Shown here piece by piece: positions 17,471-24,880 of a stretch of DNA of 64,000 nucleotides (the first letter of the stretch is position 1; each line of letters starts with the position of its first letter). The notes beneath the pieces were generated by a model. That model did not search any database. It was not told the origin of the DNA and saw only the letters and a program-made list of their open reading frames with translations. This DNA is from Reinekea marina (GTDB lineage Bacteria; Pseudomonadota; Gammaproteobacteria; Pseudomonadales; Natronospirillaceae), in assembly GCF_030409715.1 (NCBI RefSeq), contig NZ_JAUFQI010000001.1:434001-498000 (forward strand), written 5' to 3'. The position numbers were made by a program, and so were the translations under genes.

Positions 17471-18766
17471 TTAAAAAAGATCCTTTAGGCGATGAAAGAT
17501 CATCCCTGCGGCTAACATCGGCGACCTAAATCGACGACCACCAGGGAAGCGCATGTGATGTATTTTTTCAAATATTTCCATGCGCCTCGTTTCTCCTGAA
17601 ATATGCTCAGCAATTACTTTCGCACATAGATGCGTCGCGTTTACGCCATGACCTGAATAGGCCTGGGCATAGTAAACATTCGGATGAAGCCTACCAACTT
17701 GAGGCATGCGGTTAGCTCCGATACCGATCATGCCGCCCCATTGGTATTCTATTTTTACGTCTTTTAAATAGGGGAATACATCGTCCATATGCGGTTTTAA
17801 TGTTCCAACGATAGATTTAGGGTCGCGACCTGAATAATTGCACAACCCCCCAAAAAGCAATCTCTTGTCGGCACTTAACCGATAATAATCTAGGGCGACC
17901 CGCAAATCACAAACCGCCATATCTTTCGGCAGGACGCGCCGCCAAACACTTTCTGGTAATGGTTCCGTTGCAATTACGTAGCTTCCCGCGGGGAGGACTC
18001 GTGCTTCCAGCTCATCATTTATTCCGGCGACATAAGCGTTACCGCATATGACGAGTTTATCGGCCGTCACTTGGCCGTTTTCCGTTTTGACAACGGGGCG
18101 CTCGCGGTATTCGATGTTGACCACCTTGGATTGTTCATAAATTTCAACACCTTGCGCCTGGGCCGCATTTGCTTCACCTAACGTGAGGTTCAGTGGATGA
18201 ACATGGCCACTGCCCATATCAATAAGGCCGCCAATATAATTCGAGGAGCCGACCACCTCGTGCATTTCATGCTGTTTAAGCAGCCGCGTCTCATGGCTAT
18301 AGTTTACGCTGTCTAACCATTCTTTTTCGGTTTCTAGTTCACGCATATGGCGTGGCTTGTGAGCTAAATCGGAATAGCCCATCTTTAGGTCGCATTGAAT
18401 ATTGTATTTCTTAACACGATCACGAACGATATCCACAGCCTCTAAACCCATATGATCGAGGGCATTCACACCATCAACACCGATGCTATTAGCAAATTGA
18501 GCCGTGCCATGCCCGATTCCTCGAATGAGTTGCCCTCCATTTCGACCAGAGGCACCCCAGCCAATTTTGAAAGCCTCGAGTAAAACGACTTTGTATCCTC
18601 GCTCGCTCAACTCCAACGCCGTATTAACACCACTGAGGCCTCCTCCTATTACACAAACCTGCGTGTCCTTTGCTTCGCTAAGTTTCGGGTAATCACAAGA
18701 GTATTCGCGTGTGGCGGCGTAGTACGAGTCGGGGTAATCAGCAGAGTGGGTTTTAGGGTTAAGCAT
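17471..18766 (-). CDS. FAD-dependent amine oxidoreductase, PuuB-like (copy 2)
   Basis: 431 residues. Same architecture as the copy at 6648: SYYAATRE leader, Rossmann motif VCVIGGGLSG, GWGASGRNGGQLIRG, VHPLNL in mid-protein, DYYRLSADKRLLFGG, and YAQAYSGHGVNATH near the C-terminus. It would oxidise a gamma-glutamylated amine, or an amine directly, with O2. It faces away from the puuR-like gene, and the 181-base gap carries a TTGATGTTTT element followed directly by CAATATC. It resembles the copy at 19540 in the DYYRLTADKRLLFGG block more than the copy at 6648 (DYYRVTADNRLLYGG). Confidence 0.82.
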   Translation of the reverse strand: MLNPKTHSADYPDSYYAATREYSCDYPKLSEAKDTQVCVIGGGLSGVNTALELSERGYKVVLLEAFKIGWGASGRNGGQLIRGIGHGTAQFANSIGVDGVNALDHMGLEAVDIVRDRVKKYNIQCDLKMGYSDLAHKPRHMRELETEKEWLDSVNYSHETRLLKQHEMHEVVGSSNYIGGLIDMGSGHVHPLNLTLGEANAAQAQGVEIYEQSKVVNIEYRERPVVKTENGQVTADKLVICGNAYVAGINDELEARVLPAGSYVIATEPLPESVWRRVLPKDMAVCDLRVALDYYRLSADKRLLFGGLCNYSGRDPKSIVGTLKPHMDDVFPYLKDVKIEYQWGGMIGIGANRMPQVGRLHPNVYYAQAYSGHGVNATHLCAKVIAEHISGETRRMEIFEKIHHMRFPGGRRFRSPMLAAGMIFHRLKDLF

Positions 18767-18793
18767 GGATCGGCCTGTTTGATATATTTTATG

Positions 18794-18810
18794 TTGATGT
18801 TTTCAATATC
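18794..18810 (+). promoter_or_regulatory. Combined TTGATGTTTT / TTCAATAT element upstream of PuuB-like copy 2
   Basis: TTGATGTTTT (18794-18803) runs straight into TTCAATAT (18802-18809), a half-match to the PuuR-like 10-mer. It lies 28-43 bases upstream of the oxidoreductase start on the minus strand. A weaker TGTTCAACTA at 18870-18879 sits nearer to the regulator gene. Confidence 0.35.
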
Positions 18811-18947
18811 GCACATTAGATACGCCACATCAATGCGTTAGCGCTCATTTGTTGCAAATAGTAGACAGGTGTTCAACTATTTCAATCACCTAGCGTAGGA
18901 CGTATACTGTATTTAAATAAGTAAGACCAACACAAAGGGAAAAACGA

Positions 18948-19505
18948 GTGGATGATATTGGCAAACGCCTAAAGACCGTACGTAAACAGGTCGGTATATC
19001 TCAACGTGAACTCGCCAAACGAGCTGGCGTAACTAACTCTACCATTTCAATGATTGAAAAGAACAGTGTGAGTCCAAGTATCAGCTCATTGAAAAAGGTA
19101 TTGTCGGGTATCCCCATGTCATTGCTTGAATTTTTCAATACAGAAGAATTCGAATCGGCTGAGACGCCGGTGGTTTATCGTAAAGAAGATATTCGTGAAG
19201 CTGCGGGCGATGGTGAAGGTATTAAGTGGGGGTTAATTGGTAAGTTTTTCCCAGATAGAAAAATAACCTTTTTAGTCGAACATTATGAATCCGGTGCCGA
19301 TACCGGTGATGAAGCCTATAGCCATGAAGGTGAAGAAGTTGGTTACGTGGTGTCTGGGCAAATTGAAGTCATTGTCGATGATCAAAAATATACCTTAGGC
19401 CCAGGTGAGGCTTATTACTTTGATTCAAAACGACCGCATCGATTTCGAAACCCCTTTGACGAATCTTGCCAAGTAGTTTCCGCAACAACCGCCACCAACC
19501 TATAA
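18948..19505 (+). CDS. puuR: XRE-family regulator with cupin domain, PuuR-like
   Basis: 185 residues, the same length as E. coli PuuR. N-terminal helix-turn-helix at about residues 5-60 (KQVGISQRELAKRAGVTNSTI, SVSPSISSL) and C-terminal cupin at about 110-180 with HEGEEVGYVVSG and GEAYYFDSKRPHRF. PuuR represses the puu genes and is released by putrescine. The start is GTG at 18948 with AAGGGA upstream. The gene sits between two PuuB-like genes, which fits local control. I infer that its sites are the TGTTCAATAT-like motifs listed here. Confidence 0.88.
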   Translation: MDDIGKRLKTVRKQVGISQRELAKRAGVTNSTISMIEKNSVSPSISSLKKVLSGIPMSLLEFFNTEEFESAETPVVYRKEDIREAAGDGEGIKWGLIGKFFPDRKITFLVEHYESGADTGDEAYSHEGEEVGYVVSGQIEVIVDDQKYTLGPGEAYYFDSKRPHRFRNPFDESCQVVSATTATNL

Positions 19506-19507
19506 TG

Positions 19508-19533
19508 AACTAACCCAAACGATTGGGTTAGTT
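19508..19533. terminator. Bidirectional terminator between puuR and PuuB-like copy 3
   Basis: An 11-base perfect stem: AACTAACCCAA (19508-19518) and TTGGGTTAGTT (19523-19533) around ACGA. It lies just after the puuR stop and just before the stop of the convergent oxidoreductase gene. Confidence 0.75.
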
Positions 19534-19539
19534 TGGCGT

Positions 19540-20829
19540 TTAGCGCAGCTTTTCTAATAATAAGTAATACCACATACCTAACGCTAAAAATTGATTCCCT
19601 AACCATTCGGAACCTGGTACCCGAATGTGAGGGCATTGAGCAAAAACGTCGAATTGAGATAATTGGCCCGTTATAGCATTCGCCATAATTTCAGCGACAA
19701 TATGCGAAGTAGCCACGCCATGGCCTGAATAACCTTGCGCATAAAAGACATTCTTCGAAAGTTTGCCCAACTGCGGGATACGGTTAATAACCACGCCCAT
19801 CATGCCGCTCCATTGATAGTCAATTTTTATGCCCTTAAGGCGCGGAAAGGTGCGCTCTAAGGCGGGTCTTAGCTCCGCTTCTATATCACGACTCGGCTTT
19901 CCGCTGTAATGCGCACCGCCACCAAATAACAGCCGTTTATCGGCCGTGAGCCGATAATAATCAAGTACGAAACGACAGTCATAAACGGCTACATCTTTTT
20001 GGTTAATGGCGTTGGCGGTTTCATCTCCCAACGGTTGAGTGGTAATGATACCCCCAGCCGCGGGAAAAATTTTGCCCCTCATTTTTTTGCGTTCGAGTCG
20101 ATGATAAGCGTTTCCGGCAATCAAGATGGCATTTGCAGTGACAGATCCTTGTGAGGTCATAACTTTGGGAGTATCGCCATGAATAATGTCGATGGCTTTT
20201 GATTGCTCAAAAATAAGAGCGCCTAAATCGGATGCCGCCTTAGCTTCACCAAGGCAAAGGTTTAACGGGTGCAAGTGCATGTTCTTCTTATTATACAAAG
20301 CACCTTGATACAAATTGGTTTCTAAGAAGCTTTGTACTTCCCGTTTATCTAAAAGTGATACTTGGTCGGCCATGCCATGAGCTATGGCTTCATTAAAGTT
20401 TTTATGAAGCTCCTTCATATGGCTAGGCTTCATGGCTGTATGCAAATGCCCATGCTTTAAGTCACATTGAATATTATATTGGGCCACTTTCTTTTTAATG
20501 ATGTCATGTCCGCGCCAGCGAAGGTTCCAAACAAAATCATCGGCCTCATTGCCTAGGTGATTACGCATGGCTTTGCGCATAGCGTTGTCTCCAGAAAGGC
20601 TGCCAGTCACTTGGCCGCCGTTACGGCCACTGGCTCCCCACGCGATTTTATTTGCCTCGAGCAACGCTACTTTTACACCTCGTTCCGCTAGCTCAAGGGC
20701 GGTGTTGATACCCGTGAAGCCGCCACCAATAATGGCTACATCAACCCGAATATCCTCCGATAAAACAGGAAAATCCAGTTGAGTGTTCATGGTTGCCGTG
20801 TAGTACGCATTGCAACGAGGTTCTAGCAT
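19540..20829 (-). CDS. FAD-dependent amine oxidoreductase, PuuB-like (copy 3)
   Basis: 429 residues. Rossmann motif VAIIGGGFTG, AWGASGRNGGQVTGSLSG, HLHPLNLCLGEAK, DYYRLTADKRLLFGGG and YAQGYSGHGVATSH are all present, so the enzyme looks intact. It probably oxidises a gamma-glutamylated polyamine or related amine. Its own promoter region carries a near-perfect inverted pair of PuuR-like sites (20861-20888), the best example in the window. Upstream lies the end of the sox operon, separated by a terminator. Confidence 0.82.
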   Translation of the reverse strand: MLEPRCNAYYTATMNTQLDFPVLSEDIRVDVAIIGGGFTGINTALELAERGVKVALLEANKIAWGASGRNGGQVTGSLSGDNAMRKAMRNHLGNEADDFVWNLRWRGHDIIKKKVAQYNIQCDLKHGHLHTAMKPSHMKELHKNFNEAIAHGMADQVSLLDKREVQSFLETNLYQGALYNKKNMHLHPLNLCLGEAKAASDLGALIFEQSKAIDIIHGDTPKVMTSQGSVTANAILIAGNAYHRLERKKMRGKIFPAAGGIITTQPLGDETANAINQKDVAVYDCRFVLDYYRLTADKRLLFGGGAHYSGKPSRDIEAELRPALERTFPRLKGIKIDYQWSGMMGVVINRIPQLGKLSKNVFYAQGYSGHGVATSHIVAEIMANAITGQLSQFDVFAQCPHIRVPGSEWLGNQFLALGMWYYLLLEKLR

Positions 20830-20860
20830 TCTTGTGCCTATGTTTGTTATATTTTACAAT

Positions 20861-20888
20861 CGTTCGATATTACATTAAATATTGAACG
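20861..20888. promoter_or_regulatory. Inverted pair of PuuR-like sites upstream of PuuB-like copy 3
   Basis: CGTTCGATAT (20861-20870) and ATATTGAACG (20879-20888) form an inverted repeat with one mismatch around an 8-base spacer, 32 bases upstream of the start. Each half matches the 10-mer seen upstream of the aminotransferase and puuA genes. Confidence 0.5.
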
Positions 20889-20911
20889 AACCATAGGCCA
20901 AAACACACTTT

Positions 20912-20939
20912 CCAAACAAGACGGTTAGAACCCGTCTTG
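20912..20939 (-). terminator. Terminator of the sox operon
   Basis: On the minus strand CAAGACGG (20939-20932) pairs with CCGTCTTG (20924-20917) over a 7-base loop, followed by TTTGG. The stop codon of the last gene (20927-20925) lies inside the loop. Confidence 0.65.
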
Positions 20940-21386
20940 AGCTTCTTCAATGATCGAAATTAATAGCTTGGCAATTTCACTGCTGAAGGGTGCGGCAGGG
21001 TCTGGTTTGCGAATCGAAAGGTAGGTAAGTTCAGGTTGTTGAAATATTGTGTAGATACTAATGGAGTAGGGGCACAATGGAAGGTGATGAGGGTTATCGG
21101 CAACCATGGCATGCGATAAGTCTGATTTACAAAACAACAGTATTTGAGCGTCGCCATATACTTGATTTTCTGTGCCCACGGCACTTGCGGTTCGATTCAG
21201 CATTTCACTGGCATGTGCCGTATATGAAATAACTAGGCCTCTAGATTCAATTGCAAATACTAAGTTTTCTAAGGCGGATTCAAAGTTATTTTCCGTGCTA
21301 AATACCCAGCTGGCGTCTATTTCTTTGTAATTACTGGCTTGGCTAGCAAAAGGAAGCAGCAACGCTAAAAGAATAATAATTCTCAC
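20925..21386 (-). CDS. Secreted DUF302-like protein
   Basis: 153 residues from GTG at 21386, chosen because AAGGAA lies 9 bases upstream and a clean signal peptide (RIIILLALLLPFASQA) then begins at once; a longer frame would start at 21425. The mature part resembles DUF302: NFESALENLVFAIESRGLVISYT, then DLSHAMVADNPH and CPYSISIYTI. DUF302 proteins are small alpha/beta domains, often exported, found near sulfur and heavy-metal genes; their job is unknown. It starts 4 bases past the stop of the thioredoxin-like gene, so it is the last gene of the sox operon. Confidence 0.65.
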   Translation of the reverse strand: MRIIILLALLLPFASQASNYKEIDASWVFSTENNFESALENLVFAIESRGLVISYTAHASEMLNRTASAVGTENQVYGDAQILLFCKSDLSHAMVADNPHHLPLCPYSISIYTIFQQPELTYLSIRKPDPAAPFSSEIAKLLISIIEEAQDGF

Positions 21387-21390
21387 GACA

Positions 21391-21870
21391 TTAGGTTCCT
21401 TGTAATTGTTGGCGGGCTTGCTCAATACTTTTATCTAAATAAACCCAATAAAAATCAGCCCCACGATAACCTTCAATTCGCTTTGCAATTTCTTCGCCTT
21501 TTTCATTCAAAAACAACAACGTAGGGGTTGCTCTTACTTTATACATCGTCACGATGTCATCGGGGGGCGTGGGTAAGTTATCAATCCAATTTACAGGAGC
21601 GAAGCTGTCCCAAACCAGTTTCTGCACGATGACGGTGTCTGTGTACGCCTTGCTGTTTAGTACGGCCGGCATTATTTCTTTATCGAGCTGTTTGCAAAAC
21701 GGGCAGGTAGAGTGGGCGACGTATAAAATCAAAGGCTTTTGTTGGTCAACAATGTGTAGCGCAGCCTTTGGCAAATCGACGGGCGCAAAATTCAAGGGCT
21801 CAGAAAAAGCCGCAACACTGATTAAGAAACCAAATAATAAGAGGCAAAAGTGCTTAGTTATTGAGGTCAT
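21391..21870 (-). CDS. Periplasmic thioredoxin-like protein (SoxW-like)
   Basis: 159 residues with a signal peptide (about residues 1-22, ending VAAFS). Thioredoxin fold with CPFC redox motif (HSTCPFCKQL, about residue 57) and the cis-Pro region VRATPTLLFLNEKG. Such proteins, called SoxW or SoxS in sulfur oxidisers, keep the SoxY cysteine or other Sox thiols reduced in the periplasm; position in this operon supports that. GAGGAGG 6 bases upstream fixes ATG at 21870, which overlaps the end of the hydrolase gene by 17 bases. The electron donor (a CcdA/SoxV) is not in the window. Confidence 0.75.
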   Translation of the reverse strand: MTSITKHFCLLLFGFLISVAAFSEPLNFAPVDLPKAALHIVDQQKPLILYVAHSTCPFCKQLDKEIMPAVLNSKAYTDTVIVQKLVWDSFAPVNWIDNLPTPPDDIVTMYKVRATPTLLFLNEKGEEIAKRIEGYRGADFYWVYLDKSIEQARQQLQGT

Positions 21871-22729
21871 TCAAGACCTCCTCGATGATTTCATCCGCGT
21901 AAAAATCTCGGAAAAAGTGATCGGCTCCTTCAATCCACTTTATAATGACATGGCTGTTTTGATCGAATTCAGAGTGGTATTTATTAAATTCATGAGAAAG
22001 ATTATCCTCTGACCCTAAAAAGACGGTGGTTGGAATATCTATCGATTTCAGTAAAAACGGCGTGTGTTTTTCTTGAGAAGGTGAGTAGTATGATAAAAAG
22101 GACTTTGCGCTGACTTTGGCAAAAATGCAGTACAAAATTGAAGTCTCAGTTAAGGGCGACTCTTGATCTTCGAGTTGCTTAAAGTAGGCTAACTGGTCGT
22201 ACAAACTAGTGGAGTATCTATTTTCATAGCTCTTAGCAACGTTTTCTTGGTTGTACGTAGCCGGCGCTAGTAAAATCAACCGCTCTAAGCCGGGGTAGCG
22301 AAAGGTAGTATAAAAAAGACTCGATTGCGCTCCGCCACGAGAATGACCGAGTAATATAAAGCGCTCGTGTCCTTGCTCCGATAACCAATCAAACCAAATT
22401 TTTAATTCGTCAACAGCCTGCTCGTGTGTATCCGTAATGGTGGGCGTGGTTTCGCAATCAACAAATTGTTGTCGATCATCTACTCCCAAACTTAAGCTAA
22501 TATTTAGACTGCTATAGCCTTCGTAATCAATAAGCTCTTGAAGATAAACGGGCAGATCGTTCGTCTGATGCATCCAAGTGCCATGCAGCATGACGAATAT
22601 AGGTTTATCGGTGCCGTGGTTAATATAGTCGGCATTAATGCTGAGCCCCTGATAGTTTAGCTGCACAGGTTTCGCTACAGCAAAGCTAGCGCAAAATGAA
22701 ATTAAGAGAGTGGTGAAAACTTTTAACAT
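21854..22729 (-). CDS. Secreted alpha/beta hydrolase in the sox operon
   Basis: 291 residues from ATG at 22729, preferred because GGAG lies 7 bases upstream; a longer frame starts at 22750. A signal peptide is followed by AKPVQLNYQG. Alpha/beta-hydrolase features are VMLHGTW (oxyanion loop), the nucleophile elbow GHSRGGAQ (Ser), an Asp in SEDNLSHEF and a His in EGADHFF. It belongs to a family often called DUF3530-like or esterase; the substrate is unknown. It is 13 bases after soxB and overlaps the SoxW-like gene, so it is a true operon member though not a classical Sox component. Confidence 0.75.
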   Translation of the reverse strand: MLKVFTTLLISFCASFAVAKPVQLNYQGLSINADYINHGTDKPIFVMLHGTWMHQTNDLPVYLQELIDYEGYSSLNISLSLGVDDRQQFVDCETTPTITDTHEQAVDELKIWFDWLSEQGHERFILLGHSRGGAQSSLFYTTFRYPGLERLILLAPATYNQENVAKSYENRYSTSLYDQLAYFKQLEDQESPLTETSILYCIFAKVSAKSFLSYYSPSQEKHTPFLLKSIDIPTTVFLGSEDNLSHEFNKYHSEFDQNSHVIIKWIEGADHFFRDFYADEIIEEVLNDLNN

Positions 22730-22742
22730 TGCTCTACTCCTA

Positions 22743-24491
22743 TTACGCAAGCCCTGGGTTGCTGCCTACATTTTTAAGTGCAGGACTGTTTACTTTTTCT
22801 AAATTGACTTGCTTTTGGTCTCTTAAATAAGTTGCTACGGTGTCCCAAATAGGTTCACCTTCAGATTGTGAACCAACGGTAGCCCAGCCAGAGACCTTAT
22901 AGTTTTTATTCAGATCTATTGATTGGCCATTATCGAGTTGCATTGAGTCGATTCGTTTACCAAAGCCCGCTTTGGGATCAATGCGATAATCTAAACCGCC
23001 AACCCGAACCATATCGCCCCCTTGTTGATAATAAGGATCGCTGTTGAACAGGTTATCCGCCACATCTTCTAAAATGAGCTTTAAGTCTGCGCCAGACATT
23101 TCACGCGTGTAGGTTTCTGGATAAGTAATGCAGGTTTGATCAAGGACATTTTCCATGGTGATAGATTGCCCCGGTAAAATGGTGGTGCCCCATCTAAAAC
23201 CAGGCGACAATGAAATTTGCGAATCGTTCACTGAGCGCAGAGCATCACAAATGACTTGATCGAACGTGCCATTAAAATTACCACGTCTGTAAAGTAGACT
23301 GCTGGCCGTAGCTAGCGGTTCGGTCAACGTATCGAGATAAGGCGCTCGAATGTTGGTAATTAATTGATCCATTTCAGGGTCGGCTCTTAATCGATCAGAA
23401 AATACTGGCAGCAGTCGGTACTGATAACTCTCTATGCCGTTTTGACCAAATTTTAAATCGAGTACGCCCAAGAATTTGCCGTTAGAGCCAGCATTTGTAA
23501 CCAGCGTTTTACCCTTAGCGTTCGTAACTTCTATAGGCTGAGGAACTCCGTCGTGGGTGTGTCCGCCAAGAATGGCATCAATCCCTGAAACATCGGCCGC
23601 TAATTTTAGATCAACGTCCATGCCGTTATGAGATAACAATACGACGGCATCGACCGATTCGGTCTCTCTAATGCTGTCGACGAGTTCTTGTAAATCTTGT
23701 GGGTTAATGCCAAAAGTCCAGTCGGGAATAAAGCGTTGTGGGTTTGCAATTGGGGTATAGGGGAACGCTTGCCCGACTACCGCAACTCTTCGACCATTAA
23801 GCGTTTTAACCACGTAGGGTTTAAAGGCATGGCCCGTGAATTCATCGAATGCTTCCGCTCCGTCGAACAACGCATCTTCTTTTACTTTTATATTCTGGGC
23901 TACAAATTCACCATTGAACGCTTCAATGTTGGCTCGCACTTCTTCACTGTGGTAAGTAAATTCCCAGTGGCCGGTCATAATGTCGACGCCAAGTAAGTTA
24001 CACGCATCTACCATGTCTCGCCCGCGCGTCCAAAGCGCGGTACCTGATCCTTGCCAAGTATCTCCGCCATCGAGAAGCATTGTTTTATCGGGACCAAACT
24101 CACCGCGCATTAAATCGACCAGCGTTTTTAAATGCGCAAATCCACCGACACGACCGTAAAGTTGTGCCGCGTCGGTAAAATTGAGTGCCGTGTAAGCGTG
24201 CGCATAAGGGGTGTCTGGTTGAATACCGAAATAATTTAACAGTGCATCATTGACCAAGTGTGGTGGGCGGCCAAAAGCATCGCCAAATCCTAGGTTCACA
24301 GTGGGTTCTCGAAAGTACACAGGCATCAGTTGCGCGTGAGTGTCGGTGATGTGTAACAATCGAACATCGCCGACATTAGCGACCTGATATAAATCTTCGT
24401 TTTGTTTTCCAAGACTGATACAGCCAGGCAAGATACCCGCAGCACCAGCTAAACCTAGAAGTCGTGAAAATTCTCTGCGTGAAAGTTGCAT
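22743..24491 (-). CDS. soxB: Thiosulfohydrolase SoxB
   Basis: 582 residues. SoxB releases sulfate from the sulfonate carried on SoxYZ, using two manganese ions. N-terminus has a twin-arginine motif (SRREFSRLLG) and a cysteine in LPGCIS that could be a lipobox. The 5'-nucleotidase-like metallophosphatase core has HITDTHAQL, LDGGDTWQGSG, TGHWEFTY and GGHTHDG, and the C-terminal domain contains MSGADLKLILEDVADN. The length is normal. Read from right to left it follows a small soxK-like gene after a 74-base gap with a stem-loop. Confidence 0.95.
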   Translation of the reverse strand: MQLSRREFSRLLGLAGAAGILPGCISLGKQNEDLYQVANVGDVRLLHITDTHAQLMPVYFREPTVNLGFGDAFGRPPHLVNDALLNYFGIQPDTPYAHAYTALNFTDAAQLYGRVGGFAHLKTLVDLMRGEFGPDKTMLLDGGDTWQGSGTALWTRGRDMVDACNLLGVDIMTGHWEFTYHSEEVRANIEAFNGEFVAQNIKVKEDALFDGAEAFDEFTGHAFKPYVVKTLNGRRVAVVGQAFPYTPIANPQRFIPDWTFGINPQDLQELVDSIRETESVDAVVLLSHNGMDVDLKLAADVSGIDAILGGHTHDGVPQPIEVTNAKGKTLVTNAGSNGKFLGVLDLKFGQNGIESYQYRLLPVFSDRLRADPEMDQLITNIRAPYLDTLTEPLATASSLLYRRGNFNGTFDQVICDALRSVNDSQISLSPGFRWGTTILPGQSITMENVLDQTCITYPETYTREMSGADLKLILEDVADNLFNSDPYYQQGGDMVRVGGLDYRIDPKAGFGKRIDSMQLDNGQSIDLNKNYKVSGWATVGSQSEGEPIWDTVATYLRDQKQVNLEKVNSPALKNVGSNPGLA

Positions 24492-24526
24492 AAGTGAAGG
24501 AACCCATTGTTATTGTTAAAATATAA

Positions 24527-24544
24527 GAGCACCTTGCGGTGCTC
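24527..24544 (-). other. Stem-loop between soxK and soxB
   Basis: GAGCACC and GGTGCTC (24527-24533 and 24538-24544) form a perfect 7-base stem with a 4-base loop. On the transcribed minus strand it is followed by TTATATTTT, like a partial terminator. It may lower transcription of soxB and later genes relative to soxCDXYZA. Confidence 0.55.
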
Positions 24545-24565
24545 CTGTTCGTTGTCGTCAGGCCG

Positions 24566-24871
24566 TTACCTAGGAATATAGGCCTGCCAATTTTCTTTCA
24601 TATAATCACCTTGCTGCTTGGCTAATACAGCTTGTTCATAAGCCGATTGTGCCAAATCGAACGCTTCAGCTTCTTTACCATCGGCTAAGGCTGTCTTAGC
24701 TTGTGCGATCATTTTTGCTGTATCGCGCCATTCAAAACCGACTTCCGCGGCCAAAGCATTCGCTTGTTCCGCTTCTATAATCATCTCTTGTGCGCTCATC
24801 GAATTTTCGGAAAAAGTCAAAGAGGCCATCAAGATAAAACTAACCAGTGCAATGTATTTTAATAAATGCAT
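24566..24871 (-). CDS. soxK: Small periplasmic protein, SoxK-like (SoxXA-binding protein)
   Basis: 101 residues with a signal peptide (about 1-27) and a mostly helical mature part rich in Ala, Glu and Lys (EAEQANALAAEVGFEWRDTAKM). Some sulfur oxidisers encode a SoxK or SAXB protein that binds SoxXA between soxA and soxB; size, position and helical repeat of AEAFDLAQSAYEQA fit. I base the name mainly on context. It starts 9 bases after soxA, with GGAGAAGG as ribosome site. Confidence 0.6.
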   Translation of the reverse strand: MHLLKYIALVSFILMASLTFSENSMSAQEMIIEAEQANALAAEVGFEWRDTAKMIAQAKTALADGKEAEAFDLAQSAYEQAVLAKQQGDYMKENWQAYIPR

Positions 24872-24880
24872 GACCTTCTC

